Assembly (NCBI GenBank): GCA_023954815.1
Contig: JAGSHB010000036.1
Span: forward strand, 1 to 39,729
Direction: 5' to 3'
DNA: 39,729 bases
DNA from: Myxococcales bacterium
GTDB lineage: Bacteria > Myxococcota_A > UBA9042
Every line of letters starts with the position of its first letter. Positions within the stretch are counted from its first letter, which is position 1. The translations under genes and the position numbers were made by a program. This document shows positions 25,123 to 35,100 of this stretch, piece by piece. The notes beneath the pieces are model-generated. The model saw nothing but the letters and a program-made list of their open reading frames with translations, was not told the origin of the DNA and did not search any database.

Positions 25123-27156
25123 TCAGCAGCCAAACTGAAAGTGGATCTTCTTGTCTTTCATCGCGTCGCAGGTCTCAGGGCACAGGATCGCAGCCGTCGG
25201 CTTGGCGGCGTTGTCGAAGTGCCACCCGACCTGACCCTTGACGCACTTGTCGGCGCTATCGACCCGTGTAATCGGCTTTTTAGCGCCGCCGCCGCTGCTC
25301 CAGCTCACCGCGATCTTCGTCGGGTCGACCGGTTTGCCGTCCTTGCTCTTGGGCAGGCTGTAGCTGCACTGCACTTTCACGGTCTTGACCACGTTGTTGC
25401 CGATCGCCTTGAACACGTTGGTCCAGTCGGCAGAGCAAATCTGCGCAACCTCACCGCCAGTCTGCTTGCTCAAATCGAGATAGACACCGCCCCAGCCCGC
25501 GCCGCCAAAGCAAGGGAGCAGCGCCAAGGTCGGGTGATACGAAGCGATGCTGTGGAAGGTGAAGCCATCGGGCCAACTCGGATTTTGTAGCTGTGCCACC
25601 TTCGAAGTGAACCAGGAGGCATCTTTGTCCGACTTGTCGTCGCTGACGACAACGATGTGCTTCGCCGCTCCAGCCCGTAGGAACCCTTGAAACTTGGCGT
25701 AGTTGTAGATGAACACTTTGAGAGCGTCCGTCGAGTCCACCTTGACCTTCACATGCCGATATTGCGCAGTGTCCGCGCAACCTTTGCCGCCCAGCGGAGG
25801 TGGCACACACAGGCCAAAGCCGTCTGCCAGCAAGATGACGTGGTAGTCGATGTTCTTGCCGCCGATAATCTGAGCGAAGAGGTTCAGGTTCGCCTGAACC
25901 GCCTTGGCTTCGTCCTTCATCGAGCCGGAGGTGTCGATGGCGACGATGATGTCTACCTGCCCACCACTCGCCTCCGCGACGATGTCCTCGCTCGACTCGC
26001 TCGCCTTGCAGGGTTTGCCGGTGACCTCAAGCGGCACGTTGACCAGCGTCATGCCCGGCGCGTCGGAGCTAATCTGCAGCCCGGCAACCGCGGTGGAGGT
26101 CTTCGCCACCTCTTGGTCCAGCGTCAGCGTCACGTCGATGAGCTTGCTCTCACCAGGCTCGAGCTTGAATGGGCCCGGCTCGCTGATTTTGACCGTCTTG
26201 ACCTTGCTCAGCAGGGAGAGCGCGATCTCTTTGACGTGCAGCGCGGCGAGGCCGTTGGAGTAGATCTTCAGCTGCTTGGTGACCGTGTCGCCCTTGTCCA
26301 TGGTGCCAAAGAGCAACTTCGGCGGAACGACCTGAATCTTCGGGCCGATCTCCTTGGCGTAAACATCCACCTGCGCCTTGCGGTCGCCGTCGTACTGCAC
26401 GAGCAGCGCGGTCGCGTCTGCGCCGCCAGCGGTCGGATTGAAGGTGATCTCTACTTCGGCGGAGGCGCTCGGCTCGATGTCGAAGGGTGCTTTGGGCGCC
26501 TTGGTGATGGTAAAGTCCGCGCTACCGTTGGGATCGAGCTCCAACTTGTCGACGGTCAGCTTGTTGCTGCCGTTGTTGTACAGCTGCACCGACTTCTTCG
26601 AACTCTGTGTGGACGGCACAGCGCCAAAGTCGACCGGATCAGGGACCGCCTTCAGATTGCCGCTGCCCTTCTTCACCACGATCGGCAGGACCGCCTCCTG
26701 CATCGACAGCAGGGTCGCATTGTTGGTCACCGTGAGCTTGGCCGTCTTCGCGCCCTCAGCCTTTGGGGCGTAGCGCACCTTCAATTTGACTGTCCCACCC
26801 GGCTGCAGGGTGAGCGGCGAAAAGTCGATAAGCGAAAATTCACCCGAACTCTGGGTGAGTTTTGCCGTTTTCAGCTCGAGATCGCCCCGATTTCCCACGT
26901 GACGCACCGTGACTTCGAGGGTGGTCGTCGAACCCGCAGCGCTGTCCACGAACACCAGCTTGTCGGGCTCAAACGCCAGTCGAATGTCGTCTTCTAGACA
27001 GAACGCGCCGGTACAACCCGCGCCGCCAGCCGTGTTGGGATCGGTGCCAGAGCCGCCCTCGTCGGAGCTGGAACAGGCGAGCAGTGTGAGACTCAGGAAC
27101 AAAGGGATAACGAAACGGGCGACGGTTCCGCGCAGCAAAGGCGCGTAATGCAACAT
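25123..27156 (-). CDS. Lipoprotein with Ig-like (ASH-type) repeats and vWA domain
   Basis: A 677-residue predicted lipoprotein; the signal peptide ends LLAC, giving C28. GGAG lies five bases before the ATG. After a Gly/Ser/Thr spacer come three Ig-like domains of the ASH/choice-of-anchor-D type (about 55-160, 165-270 and 275-385), seen from repeated patterns such as DFGAVPSTQSSKKSVQLYN and LLFGTMDKGDTVTKQLKIY. A von Willebrand A domain begins near residue 398 with the metal-ion site DTSGSM, and VVSDDKSD lies further in. The C-terminus (about 600-677) is Cys-rich and ends in Cys. vWA and ASH domains commonly mediate surface protein contacts. The gene lies between the fibrinogen-like gene (149 bases upstream) and the giant lipoprotein (50 bases downstream). 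Confidence 0.88.
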   Translation of the reverse strand: MLHYAPLLRGTVARFVIPLFLSLTLLACSSSDEGGSGTDPNTAGGAGCTGAFCLEDDIRLAFEPDKLVFVDSAAGSTTTLEVTVRHVGNRGDLELKTAKLTQSSGEFSLIDFSPLTLQPGGTVKLKVRYAPKAEGAKTAKLTVTNNATLLSMQEAVLPIVVKKGSGNLKAVPDPVDFGAVPSTQSSKKSVQLYNNGSNKLTVDKLELDPNGSADFTITKAPKAPFDIEPSASAEVEITFNPTAGGADATALLVQYDGDRKAQVDVYAKEIGPKIQVVPPKLLFGTMDKGDTVTKQLKIYSNGLAALHVKEIALSLLSKVKTVKISEPGPFKLEPGESKLIDVTLTLDQEVAKTSTAVAGLQISSDAPGMTLVNVPLEVTGKPCKASESSEDIVAEASGGQVDIIVAIDTSGSMKDEAKAVQANLNLFAQIIGGKNIDYHVILLADGFGLCVPPPLGGKGCADTAQYRHVKVKVDSTDALKVFIYNYAKFQGFLRAGAAKHIVVVSDDKSDKDASWFTSKVAQLQNPSWPDGFTFHSIASYHPTLALLPCFGGAGWGGVYLDLSKQTGGEVAQICSADWTNVFKAIGNNVVKTVKVQCSYSLPKSKDGKPVDPTKIAVSWSSGGGAKKPITRVDSADKCVKGQVGWHFDNAAKPTAAILCPETCDAMKDKKIHFQFGC

Positions 27157-27305
27157 GACAACTCCTACATTGAACGCGGCAGTGTGCCAGTCAACGTCAC
27201 AAATTGCATGGGTTCTTTCTGAACGTTTGGCAGGTCAACTATCGACCGCGCCACAGCCCGAGGGCCGTCGACTGAGATAGGGGGCGCCTACCTCAGCCGA
27301 CGTGA

Positions 27306-30113
27306 TCAACGCAGCCAGATCGCCACTGATCCATGCTGGTCCCACTTGTTGGGCAACCAGTGGTAGTGGTGCGAGTAGTACGGCTGACCGGTTTTGATGG
27401 ACGTGATGGTCTTGCCGCCGACTTTGCACGTCTTGGTGTAGAACCGCGAGCCGTTCTTACCGCGCCCATCGCCGCTATGCACCGAGATGAACAACGGGCC
27501 AACCGTCATGCCCGACGAACCGATGCAGTTGCTGTCATTGGTCGCGCCATAGCCGGTCGGGTAACTATCCGACCACGTCGCGCCGAGGCTGTGCTTGAAG
27601 GTGTACCGCGTCTTGCCCGTCTGATTGGTGTCACCCTTGTAGACCTTGAGCTTGACCGGGACGCATGGGCCGCGACCTGTCGAACCGGTGCTGGTGTAGC
27701 CGCCGTGCTGGCTATGCGGGGCGAAGTTGACCGTCTTCGGATCCGGGATGTTGAACGCGTAGATGGAGCTGTAGGCCTTCATGTTGCCGGTGATGTTGCG
27801 CGTGTTGTGGTGGGCAAACGCAATCTCACTGGAGTTCTGAGCAATTTCAACAGCGCGAATCGCCGCCGGGAAGCCACGACCCTCGGGATCCCAGCCCTGC
27901 CCTGCCACGCTGCCGCCGCACTGCATATCGAATAGCGAGTGCCAGTCGGGACGGTGAGGCGAGTAGTTCACCAGGGTCCAGCCACCGCCATCGGTCGTCA
28001 TGTCGCAGTAGGTCTCCAGCGGCGGATTGCCGCCGACGCCATCGGGATCGATGTAGTGCAGACCATCGTGCGCGGCCGGGTACATCTGCTTGATTTGCTT
28101 ACACGTCTTCGGTGCGGTCGTGGGCTTGAACGTACCCGCGCCCCGCAGCGGTCCGCGGTACTCCACCTGCAGACGGCTGTGCGCGCCAGCGTACGGACCA
28201 TTCGAGTTATGACCATGATTCCACGAGTGATAGTTGTAGTACGACGCACCACTTGTGTACTGGTCGACGCGCATCCAATCGCCCTTCTTAAAGGGCCAGA
28301 CCAAGACGGCGTGGGTGTCTTTCCACGTGCCATGGCCGTGATTGTGGCCGTGGTGGATGTACTGCCAACCGTTCTTGATGACCTTGATGTGCTGCCAGTT
28401 CGCAGAGTGATTGATGGCGAAGTAGTTGATCTTGTAGTAGCCGGCTTTCTTGATGTAAATGTAGCCGTTTTGCCGCACATCTAGGTAGTTACGCGCGGTG
28501 TTAAAGTCGCTGCCGTCCAGACAGTAGGTCGCCCAGTTGCTGTTCTTGCGTGCAGAACTCCGGCAGCCACCGGAGAACAGAATTGGCTGGGCCCGCGCCG
28601 CGTACCATTCGTAGCTGACGCTGCCGTTGTTGGCGTCGTTGGCTTGGCAGACCTGCAAACCTTCCATGGGGTCATTGCGGAACACGCCGCGGTGGGCAGC
28701 ATCGCAGACCTTCTCCGACTGAAAGCGCATACCGCCGCCGATCTCAACTGGCCCACCAGGCACGCCGTGACCGTTGTCTTTGCCCCACACCTGGCCATTC
28801 ATGTAGGCGTGGCCATTCACACCGACCTTCTGGTTGGACAGGGTCTGAATCTTGATGTTCCAAGATGCGATCCAGCCGTCGCGCTTCTTGACCGGGTCGC
28901 AGTACTTGGAATTGCCGGTCGCCTGGGGCACGCAGTAGCCGGTGTCCAGCACCTTCAAATTCCAAAGTCCCTTCGCGTTCTTGTTCGTCCAATAACCGAT
29001 GTCGCCCGACTTGGGCTTCGCCGTGCTGGAGTAGGTCTTCTTTAGAATCTTGGCGTCTTTTCCGCCGCAGGGATCGCACAGCACCCAGCCCACTTTTTTG
29101 TCATTGGGGGGGAGCACCGTAATGGCGACTTTGCTCAGGTCCGTGTTCTCGACGTGGATGTTGACCTCGAACTTCTGAGCCTTGCCAATGTCGGGAAAGT
29201 CCAAGTTGCTAATGGCCTGCGTGCCCTGATTGTCCGGGATCGGAATCATCTTTCCGCTTGCCCAGATGGTGTCGGTGAACTGGTTGGCGAGCAGGTTGTT
29301 GCTGATCTCGTTGAGCCCGTCACCGGGAAGCGCGTTCGGGTCCATCGACTTGACGCACTTCAGTGAGCCATCGGCGTTGATGCCCTTGACCACGAACCCA
29401 GCGGTCTTGCACTCGCCCGAAGGGGTCTTGATACCCGTGAGCTTGGAGCCGTCACCGACAAATGCCGTTGCCGTCACCGTGCTTGCAGCCACGCCGCCAG
29501 TGAAGGTGCCGTTCTTGGCCTTGATGCTGAATGCGCCGAGGTTCACGTTGCCGTTGAACTTCATTTCGCTGACTGAGACGCAGCCTGTGCAAGCGAGATC
29601 CTTGGCCGGACCGCCTTTCGTTGCTGAGCCCGCGTAGTTGAATCCAACCGACGCAGATGACACGCCACCCTTCGCAATTTGAGCGCCAGACACGCAGCCA
29701 CTGCAGCTGAGCGACGCTGCGACGTGCGCATAACTGACCGCGTTGAGTTGGCGACGTGGCAATTCCGGATCGGCGCCGATTTTGATGCTCACCCAAGCCT
29801 TCGCCAACCCGGCAAGCGTCTTGGGGCTGATGGGCTTGGTCAAACCGAGACGGTAGCTGAACCGCCCCCCCTTCACCGTCACCTTGACCGGGCCCTCACT
29901 CCAGGCCGGGCTGCCCCCGGATTGTCCCGGAAAGATGCCGAACGTCACGTCGTAGGAGCCGTCTGCTGCGGCCCCACCACCGGCACTGGTGAGCACGGCT
30001 TCAATCGCCGTTGTGCCTGGAACCGCAGCTGTGGCCGAAATCGCGGGCAGGCTTAGGGCCAAGAAAAGCAGGGCGGCATACCCAGAAGCATACTTTGGAA
30101 AAGAGCAAGTCAC
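27306..30113 (-). CDS. Exported P-domain / C1q-like / fibrinogen-like protein
   Basis: A 935-residue secreted protein of unknown function. A GTG start at 30113 is chosen because GGAGG lies five bases upstream and the next residues (MTCSFPKYASGYAALLFLAL) form a signal peptide; the frame opens at 30140 without such a site. An N-terminal beta-rich region (about 35-225) has a LNAVSYAHVAAS segment often seen in bacterial tail-fibre-like or fibrinogen-domain proteins. Residues about 285-420 resemble the P/Homo B domain (LDFPDIGKAQKFEV to GLWNLKV). Residues about 515-650 look like a C1q/TNF-type jelly roll. Residues about 668-935 hold a fibrinogen-like domain with LETYCDMTTDGGGWTLV. A histidine cluster (HHGHNHGHG, near 590) suggests metal binding. 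Recognition of glycans or surfaces is the best guess. Confidence 0.85.
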   Translation of the reverse strand: MTCSFPKYASGYAALLFLALSLPAISATAAVPGTTAIEAVLTSAGGGAAADGSYDVTFGIFPGQSGGSPAWSEGPVKVTVKGGRFSYRLGLTKPISPKTLAGLAKAWVSIKIGADPELPRRQLNAVSYAHVAASLSCSGCVSGAQIAKGGVSSASVGFNYAGSATKGGPAKDLACTGCVSVSEMKFNGNVNLGAFSIKAKNGTFTGGVAASTVTATAFVGDGSKLTGIKTPSGECKTAGFVVKGINADGSLKCVKSMDPNALPGDGLNEISNNLLANQFTDTIWASGKMIPIPDNQGTQAISNLDFPDIGKAQKFEVNIHVENTDLSKVAITVLPPNDKKVGWVLCDPCGGKDAKILKKTYSSTAKPKSGDIGYWTNKNAKGLWNLKVLDTGYCVPQATGNSKYCDPVKKRDGWIASWNIKIQTLSNQKVGVNGHAYMNGQVWGKDNGHGVPGGPVEIGGGMRFQSEKVCDAAHRGVFRNDPMEGLQVCQANDANNGSVSYEWYAARAQPILFSGGCRSSARKNSNWATYCLDGSDFNTARNYLDVRQNGYIYIKKAGYYKINYFAINHSANWQHIKVIKNGWQYIHHGHNHGHGTWKDTHAVLVWPFKKGDWMRVDQYTSGASYYNYHSWNHGHNSNGPYAGAHSRLQVEYRGPLRGAGTFKPTTAPKTCKQIKQMYPAAHDGLHYIDPDGVGGNPPLETYCDMTTDGGGWTLVNYSPHRPDWHSLFDMQCGGSVAGQGWDPEGRGFPAAIRAVEIAQNSSEIAFAHHNTRNITGNMKAYSSIYAFNIPDPKTVNFAPHSQHGGYTSTGSTGRGPCVPVKLKVYKGDTNQTGKTRYTFKHSLGATWSDSYPTGYGATNDSNCIGSSGMTVGPLFISVHSGDGRGKNGSRFYTKTCKVGGKTITSIKTGQPYYSHHYHWLPNKWDQHGSVAIWLR

Positions 30114-30490
30114 GGTGTCCTCCACGACGCCAGCGGCCACTTTGAGTGGCGCTCCGGTCAGGTATCTGAGCTACGTCTTCGTCTGTGAGAGCGTACCGCC
30201 AAACCGGGGCGTCCCGCAACAGTTCTGACGTAAGGACGGATGCCTAATAGCTGGTCATTGTTTCGATTATGCAGAGGCGGCGCATCTAGTTTGACTCCGT
30301 ACCATCATGCTAATAAGGACACTAGCAACGCGTTCTGGGCGCCCAAACATGTGCAAATGTGCAGCTCATCTTTGCGTTGCGGCGCCAAAGACGATGACGA
30401 GGTGACGAGCGATCGAGCGCCAGAACGACATCGAATCGCGCCGTGGTTCGATGGACTGGCCCGTTAACCCGCAGCTCGGGAAGATGGACC
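30114..30490. other. Intergenic region upstream of the fibrinogen-like gene
   Basis: About 380 bases, locally AT-richer (30240-30370) than the rest of the window. No gene is supported; the one plus-strand frame (30240-30467) has no ribosome binding site or motif. A promoter for the fibrinogen-like gene is expected here, but no strong -35/-10 pair was found. A short perfect hairpin lies at 30136-30150. Confidence 0.4.
30136..30150 (-). other. Hairpin in the predicted leader of the fibrinogen-like gene
   Basis: GCCACT (30136-30141) and AGTGGC (30145-30150) pair perfectly around a three-base loop, about 22 bases upstream of the GTG start and close to its GGAGG site. It could affect mRNA stability or translation. 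With only six pairs, chance is not excluded. Confidence 0.3.
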
Positions 30491-31972
30491 TCAAAACGTC
30501 GATGTCAGACGTTCGGTGACGCGAAAGTCCTGCCATCGCACGCGACGGGTCTGCCACCAGAAGTCGAACGTGTACCCCGGCCAGAGGATGGGGTTGTTCC
30601 CTGCATCATCGAGGTACCAGCTCCGGCAGCCGCTCCCCCAAATCGCCGAGGCCAAGCGCGATTGGATATCCCGGTTGAAAGCAGCCTCCGCCGCTTCCGT
30701 CACTTCGACGACGTGCCCATCGCCTGCCAGGGCGCGCTCTACGCACTCACCGACCATTCGGACCATGGACTCGATCATGAAGATCATGGAGTTGTGCCCT
30801 AGGCCGGTGTTGGGGCCTGTCATCATGAAGAAATTCGGAAATCCAGGCACCGCCGCGCCCAAGTACGCATGCGGCAGGTCAGCCCAGGCATCTGCCAACG
30901 TCTGCCCCTCGCGGCCGACGACGTTCATAGGCGCGAGCAAGTTGGTCAGATCGAAGCCAGTCGCCCAAATGAGCGCGTCGACCTCGCGGCGTTGCCCGGA
31001 GGCAGAGATGACAGTGCGCCCCTCGAGTTCGCTCACGGCCTCGTCGATGACCTCGACATCTGGTCTGGCCAGCGCTGGGTAGTAGTCGTCTGACAGCAAA
31101 ATCCGCTTGCAACCGGGCCGATAGCTGGGCGTCACCTTCTCGGCGAGCTGTGGATCACGAATCCCGCGGCGGATGTGACGGCGACCCAACAAGGCCACCA
31201 ATCGCATAAACATGGGCGCTGTGACGAAGGCGAACGCCTGCATCTCCATCCGCACATACAGGCGCGCCCGGTGCAGGCGCCGGCGCCAGTCGGACGTCAA
31301 AAAGCGCTGCTTTTCCTTGGCTGTATACGGCCGGTCACGTCGCTGCATGACCCACGCCGGCGTCCGTTGGTAGACGATGAGCTGCTTTGTGCGCTCCGCC
31401 AAGGCCGGCACCACTTGAATCGCAGAGGCGCCCGTGCCCACCACAGCGACGGTCTTGCCTGTGAGGTCGACGTCATCTCGCCATTGCGCGGTGTGCCACG
31501 TGGGCGGTTGGAAGGTCTCTCGCCCGGGGAGATCAGGGCTTGTCGGGATGCGTAGCGCCCCCGTCGCCGTCACCACGACTCGTGCCCAGAAGACATCGCC
31601 TTTGCGCGTCGTGAGTCGCCACTGGGAAGTGTCCGCCTGCCAACGTGCCTCTGTGACCTCGCAGCCCAAGCGGATGCGATCCCGCAGGCCGAGTTGGTCT
31701 GTCACCCTGGCGGTGTAGGCCTCGATTTCAGGCTGCGCGCTGTAGACGTGAGACCAGTCCGCGTTGGGGGCAAATGAGAACGAATACAGGTGGGAAGGCA
31801 CGTCACAGGCGCAGCCCGGGTAGCGATTGACCTGCCACGTTCCGCCGGACGCTGGGCTTGCGTCCAAGAGCAGAAAGTCCCGTTTTCCAGCTTTTTGGAG
31901 ACGATGGGCGATCGCGATGCCGCTGAAACCGGTACCGATGATGGCAACTTCTGTGCGCGACTCGACCATCAT
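30491..31972 (-). CDS. Baeyer-Villiger-type flavin monooxygenase
   Basis: A 493-residue flavoprotein monooxygenase using FAD and NADPH. The FAD Rossmann motif is near the N-terminus (IIGTGFSGIAIA), followed by GGTWQVNRYPG, typical of class B monooxygenases. A second Rossmann motif for NADPH (VVGTGASAIQVV) lies near residue 180. The Baeyer-Villiger fingerprint region reads F154-x-P156-x3-H160-x3-W164, so the usual Gly is Pro. WATGFD near residue 340 is also conserved. It may oxidise ketones or aldehydes to esters; the substrate is unknown. Adjacent GTG/ATG/ATG codons (31975, 31972, 31969) make the exact start uncertain. It is divergent from the penicillin-acylase-family gene, with about 150 bases between starts. 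Confidence 0.9.
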   Translation of the reverse strand: MMVESRTEVAIIGTGFSGIAIAHRLQKAGKRDFLLLDASPASGGTWQVNRYPGCACDVPSHLYSFSFAPNADWSHVYSAQPEIEAYTARVTDQLGLRDRIRLGCEVTEARWQADTSQWRLTTRKGDVFWARVVVTATGALRIPTSPDLPGRETFQPPTWHTAQWRDDVDLTGKTVAVVGTGASAIQVVPALAERTKQLIVYQRTPAWVMQRRDRPYTAKEKQRFLTSDWRRRLHRARLYVRMEMQAFAFVTAPMFMRLVALLGRRHIRRGIRDPQLAEKVTPSYRPGCKRILLSDDYYPALARPDVEVIDEAVSELEGRTVISASGQRREVDALIWATGFDLTNLLAPMNVVGREGQTLADAWADLPHAYLGAAVPGFPNFFMMTGPNTGLGHNSMIFMIESMVRMVGECVERALAGDGHVVEVTEAAEAAFNRDIQSRLASAIWGSGCRSWYLDDAGNNPILWPGYTFDFWWQTRRVRWQDFRVTERLTSTF

Positions 31973-32122
31973 CACCGCCTCAGTAGCTCCGTCTGACTGC
32001 GTCCCGAAACAAGTGCACTCATGCGAACACGAGAGCGGCGCAGTCTGCTAGGGTCGCATTCCCATGGCCAAGTTCTGGTCGTATCCATACGTTTGCCGTG
32101 GAGTCCCTCCTTGGAGCCTAGC

Positions 32123-35100
32123 ATGACACCGCCTATCCACACTGATGCCCGCCGAATGCGCCTCACCCTGTCCCTGGTCTGCGCGATGCTGTGGGTCGGT
32201 GCCATGGGCTGCAGCGGTGATGAACCCGGCAAGGCTGACAACGATGCCGGCACGTCGGTCGATGGGACCCGGAGTGATGGGACCCCGGGTGATGGGACCT
32301 CTGTCCAGCCGAACGAAGCGCAGAAAGCACAACTCAAGGCCATCTCGGAGAGTGAGCGCTGGCAGATTCCAGGGCTGAGCGCCGAAGTGTGGGTGGTGCG
32401 CACGGAAGCCAACGTGCCGCATATCTACGCCGAAAATGAAGGCGACTTGGCCCGCGTACATGGCTTCGTGGCCGCCCGTGACCGCTACTTTCTCATCGAC
32501 ATGATGCGCCGTTTGGGTCTGGGTCGGCTGACGGAGGTCTTTGGCAGCGTCGCCCTGGGCAGCGACCTGAACTCTCGCGGTACGGGTATGTCCCACGTCG
32601 CCGAGCGCGTGCTGTCGATGATGAGCCCCGAGATGAAAGCGGTCATGGAGGCCTACGCGGTGGGCATCAACACCTATATCGCGCTGGTGGCTGCCAAGAA
32701 GTTGCCCCCGCCCAGCGAGCTCAAGTTGGCGGCGCCCTTGCTCGGCTACAAGTCACCGTCTGACGCGATGAAGCCCTTCACGCTCAAGGATATGGCGGGG
32801 GTGCTGACGGTCATCCTGTTCCAGCAGGGCTACGAGACCGAGGACTTGCGCAGGGCGAAAGTGCGCCAGCAGCTGGAGACGGCCGGCAAGGGCACGGCCA
32901 ATGCGGCCCTGCGGAAAAAGGGCTTGATCGACGACGTCTTTCGTGCGGTGGCACCCATCGAGCCCGTCACCACAACGCCTGGCTATGGGGTCAATGGCGC
33001 TGGCGGTCAGGGCGCCGGCGGTAAGACCGACGACCCGAACCGCATGCCCTACCCCGTCACCAAACAGGCGCGTCCGCTATTCGGTGGGCATGTGCCCGAC
33101 AGCGTCTTCGACCGGATTGAGCATAGATTGGGCGAGTTGACGACCGCGCTTGGCAAAGCCGAAAGAGGCGAGTTCGGCTCGAATATCTGGGTCGTTAGCG
33201 GAAAAAAGGCGAAGGGTGGCGCGGCACTCCTGGCCTCGGATGGCCATCTCGCACTTCAGGTTCCGTCGCTCTTTTGGCGGGTGGGAATCGATACGCGGGT
33301 CCTCGGCGGCGGCAATACCCACCAGCTGGGGTTGACCTTCGCCGGCATGCCGATGGTGGGGGCCGGCACCAACGGCGACGTCGCTTGGAGCAATACGTAT
33401 CTGTACAGCGACATCACCGACTACTACCGCGAGAAACTCAAGCTGGACAGCAAGGGGCGGCCAGTGAGCAGCCGCTTCGGCAAAGAAGACAAGCCGCTGC
33501 AGGCCATCGATGAGGTGTATGAAATCGCGAACATCGCCCTGCTCAACAGCGTCGGCGGCAAGCAAACCTGGACGCGGTGGGAGCTGTTCGACGGTCGCCG
33601 CTTGGTTGGCATCGAAGGCCGCCCAGCGACGGAAGAGGAGCTCGCCGGCACGAAAAAACTCGGCGCGGGGGAGTCCATTGTGGCGATGTTGGGCGACTTC
33701 ATCGTGCCGAAGGACATGGACGGCGACGGCACCATCGTCGGCATCTCCATGGACCTGACCACGTTGGATGTCGCCGATACCGCCGGGGCGGTCTGGGGAA
33801 TGGGGCACAGCGCGGATGTCGCTAGTTTCCGCAGCTTTGGCAACCGCCTGGTCGGCTGGGCGCAGAACATGATGGTCACAGACGACCAAGGCGACATTTT
33901 GTACACGGGCTACAACGCCACGCCTTGTCGCAACTACCTCGAGCGGACCAAGGACGGCCATTTCGCAGACGACGCCAACCCCAGGTTGCTGATTGATGGC
34001 AGCAAGTACCGCGGCTTTGAGATCCCCGTGAAAGACGGCGTTGTGGACGAGGCGCCGGGCAAGAAAGATCCCTACAAGTGCATCATTCCCTTCGATGCGT
34101 GGCCGGTCGCGCTCAATCCCAAGGAAGGGTATATCGTCAACGCGAATAACGACTTCGGCAACACGAGCATCGACGGCAAACTAGGTAACGACACGTGGTA
34201 TCTCGGTGGTCCATGGGTGCTGGGCTACCGGGCCAAGACGATTACAGACCACGTCGCTGCCGCGGTGGGCGATGGCTCGGCTGACGTCCAAAAGATGAGC
34301 GCGATTCAAGGGACGCAGACCTCCCCCCTCGGCGCGCAATTTGTGCCGGCGATGCTCGGTGCGATCGCCAAGGCGAAGGCGGCGGGCGCGGCGACCGGCG
34401 AGGCCGACAAGCGACTGCACGCGCTGTACCTCGCCGAGCAGGCGACGATGGACGTGGTCAGCAGCCGGCTATCGGCGTGGCAGAAGTCAGGATACCCAGC
34501 CAGCAGCGGGGTGGAGACCTTCTACAACCAGCCCTCGGCCCAAGACAAAGCCAACAGCGTGGCGACCATGCTGTTCAACGCTTGGACGACCGAGGTGCTG
34601 CATCGGCTCTTTGACAAGTCCGGCGCGTCCTTTGGGGCCATGGTCGCCCTCCGTGGGGTAGGCAATTTGCTGGCCGGTCGTGGCGCCAAAAACCCGAAAA
34701 ATCAGGCTGGCTGGGATAAAGCGACCGGCGAGAACGTGCTCTTCGACCTGCCAGAGACCCAAATCGTCGAGCGCAGTGACGAGGTGCTGCTGCTCGCGCT
34801 GACCGACGCGCTGACCCGGCTGCGGGCCAAGCCTGTCGAGCCCGGACTGGGCGGATTTGGCACGTGGGATGTGGACCAGTGGCGTTGGGGCCTGCGCCAC
34901 ATGCTGCACTTGGACTCGATCCTAGCGAGCTTCCTAGTCGGTGTGCCAGGGTTGGGCACACTCACGGAGATGTTCGCCATCACGACCAAGACGGTGCCCC
35001 TGGCCGACGAGGTCGTCATTGGCGATCCGCGCTACAAGCTGCTCGGGTTCCCTCGGCCTGGGGACTACGGCGCCGTCGATGCTGCCCATCCCCATGCGAT

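Noticed and set aside
25687-26997. 436-codon plus-strand open frame
   Set aside because: Antisense to the vWA/Ig-like lipoprotein; Arg/Leu/Val-biased with no recognisable domain.
30291-30319. TTGACT with a downstream TAAGGA as a plus-strand promoter
   Set aside because: The -10 match is poor and no plus-strand gene follows within reach.
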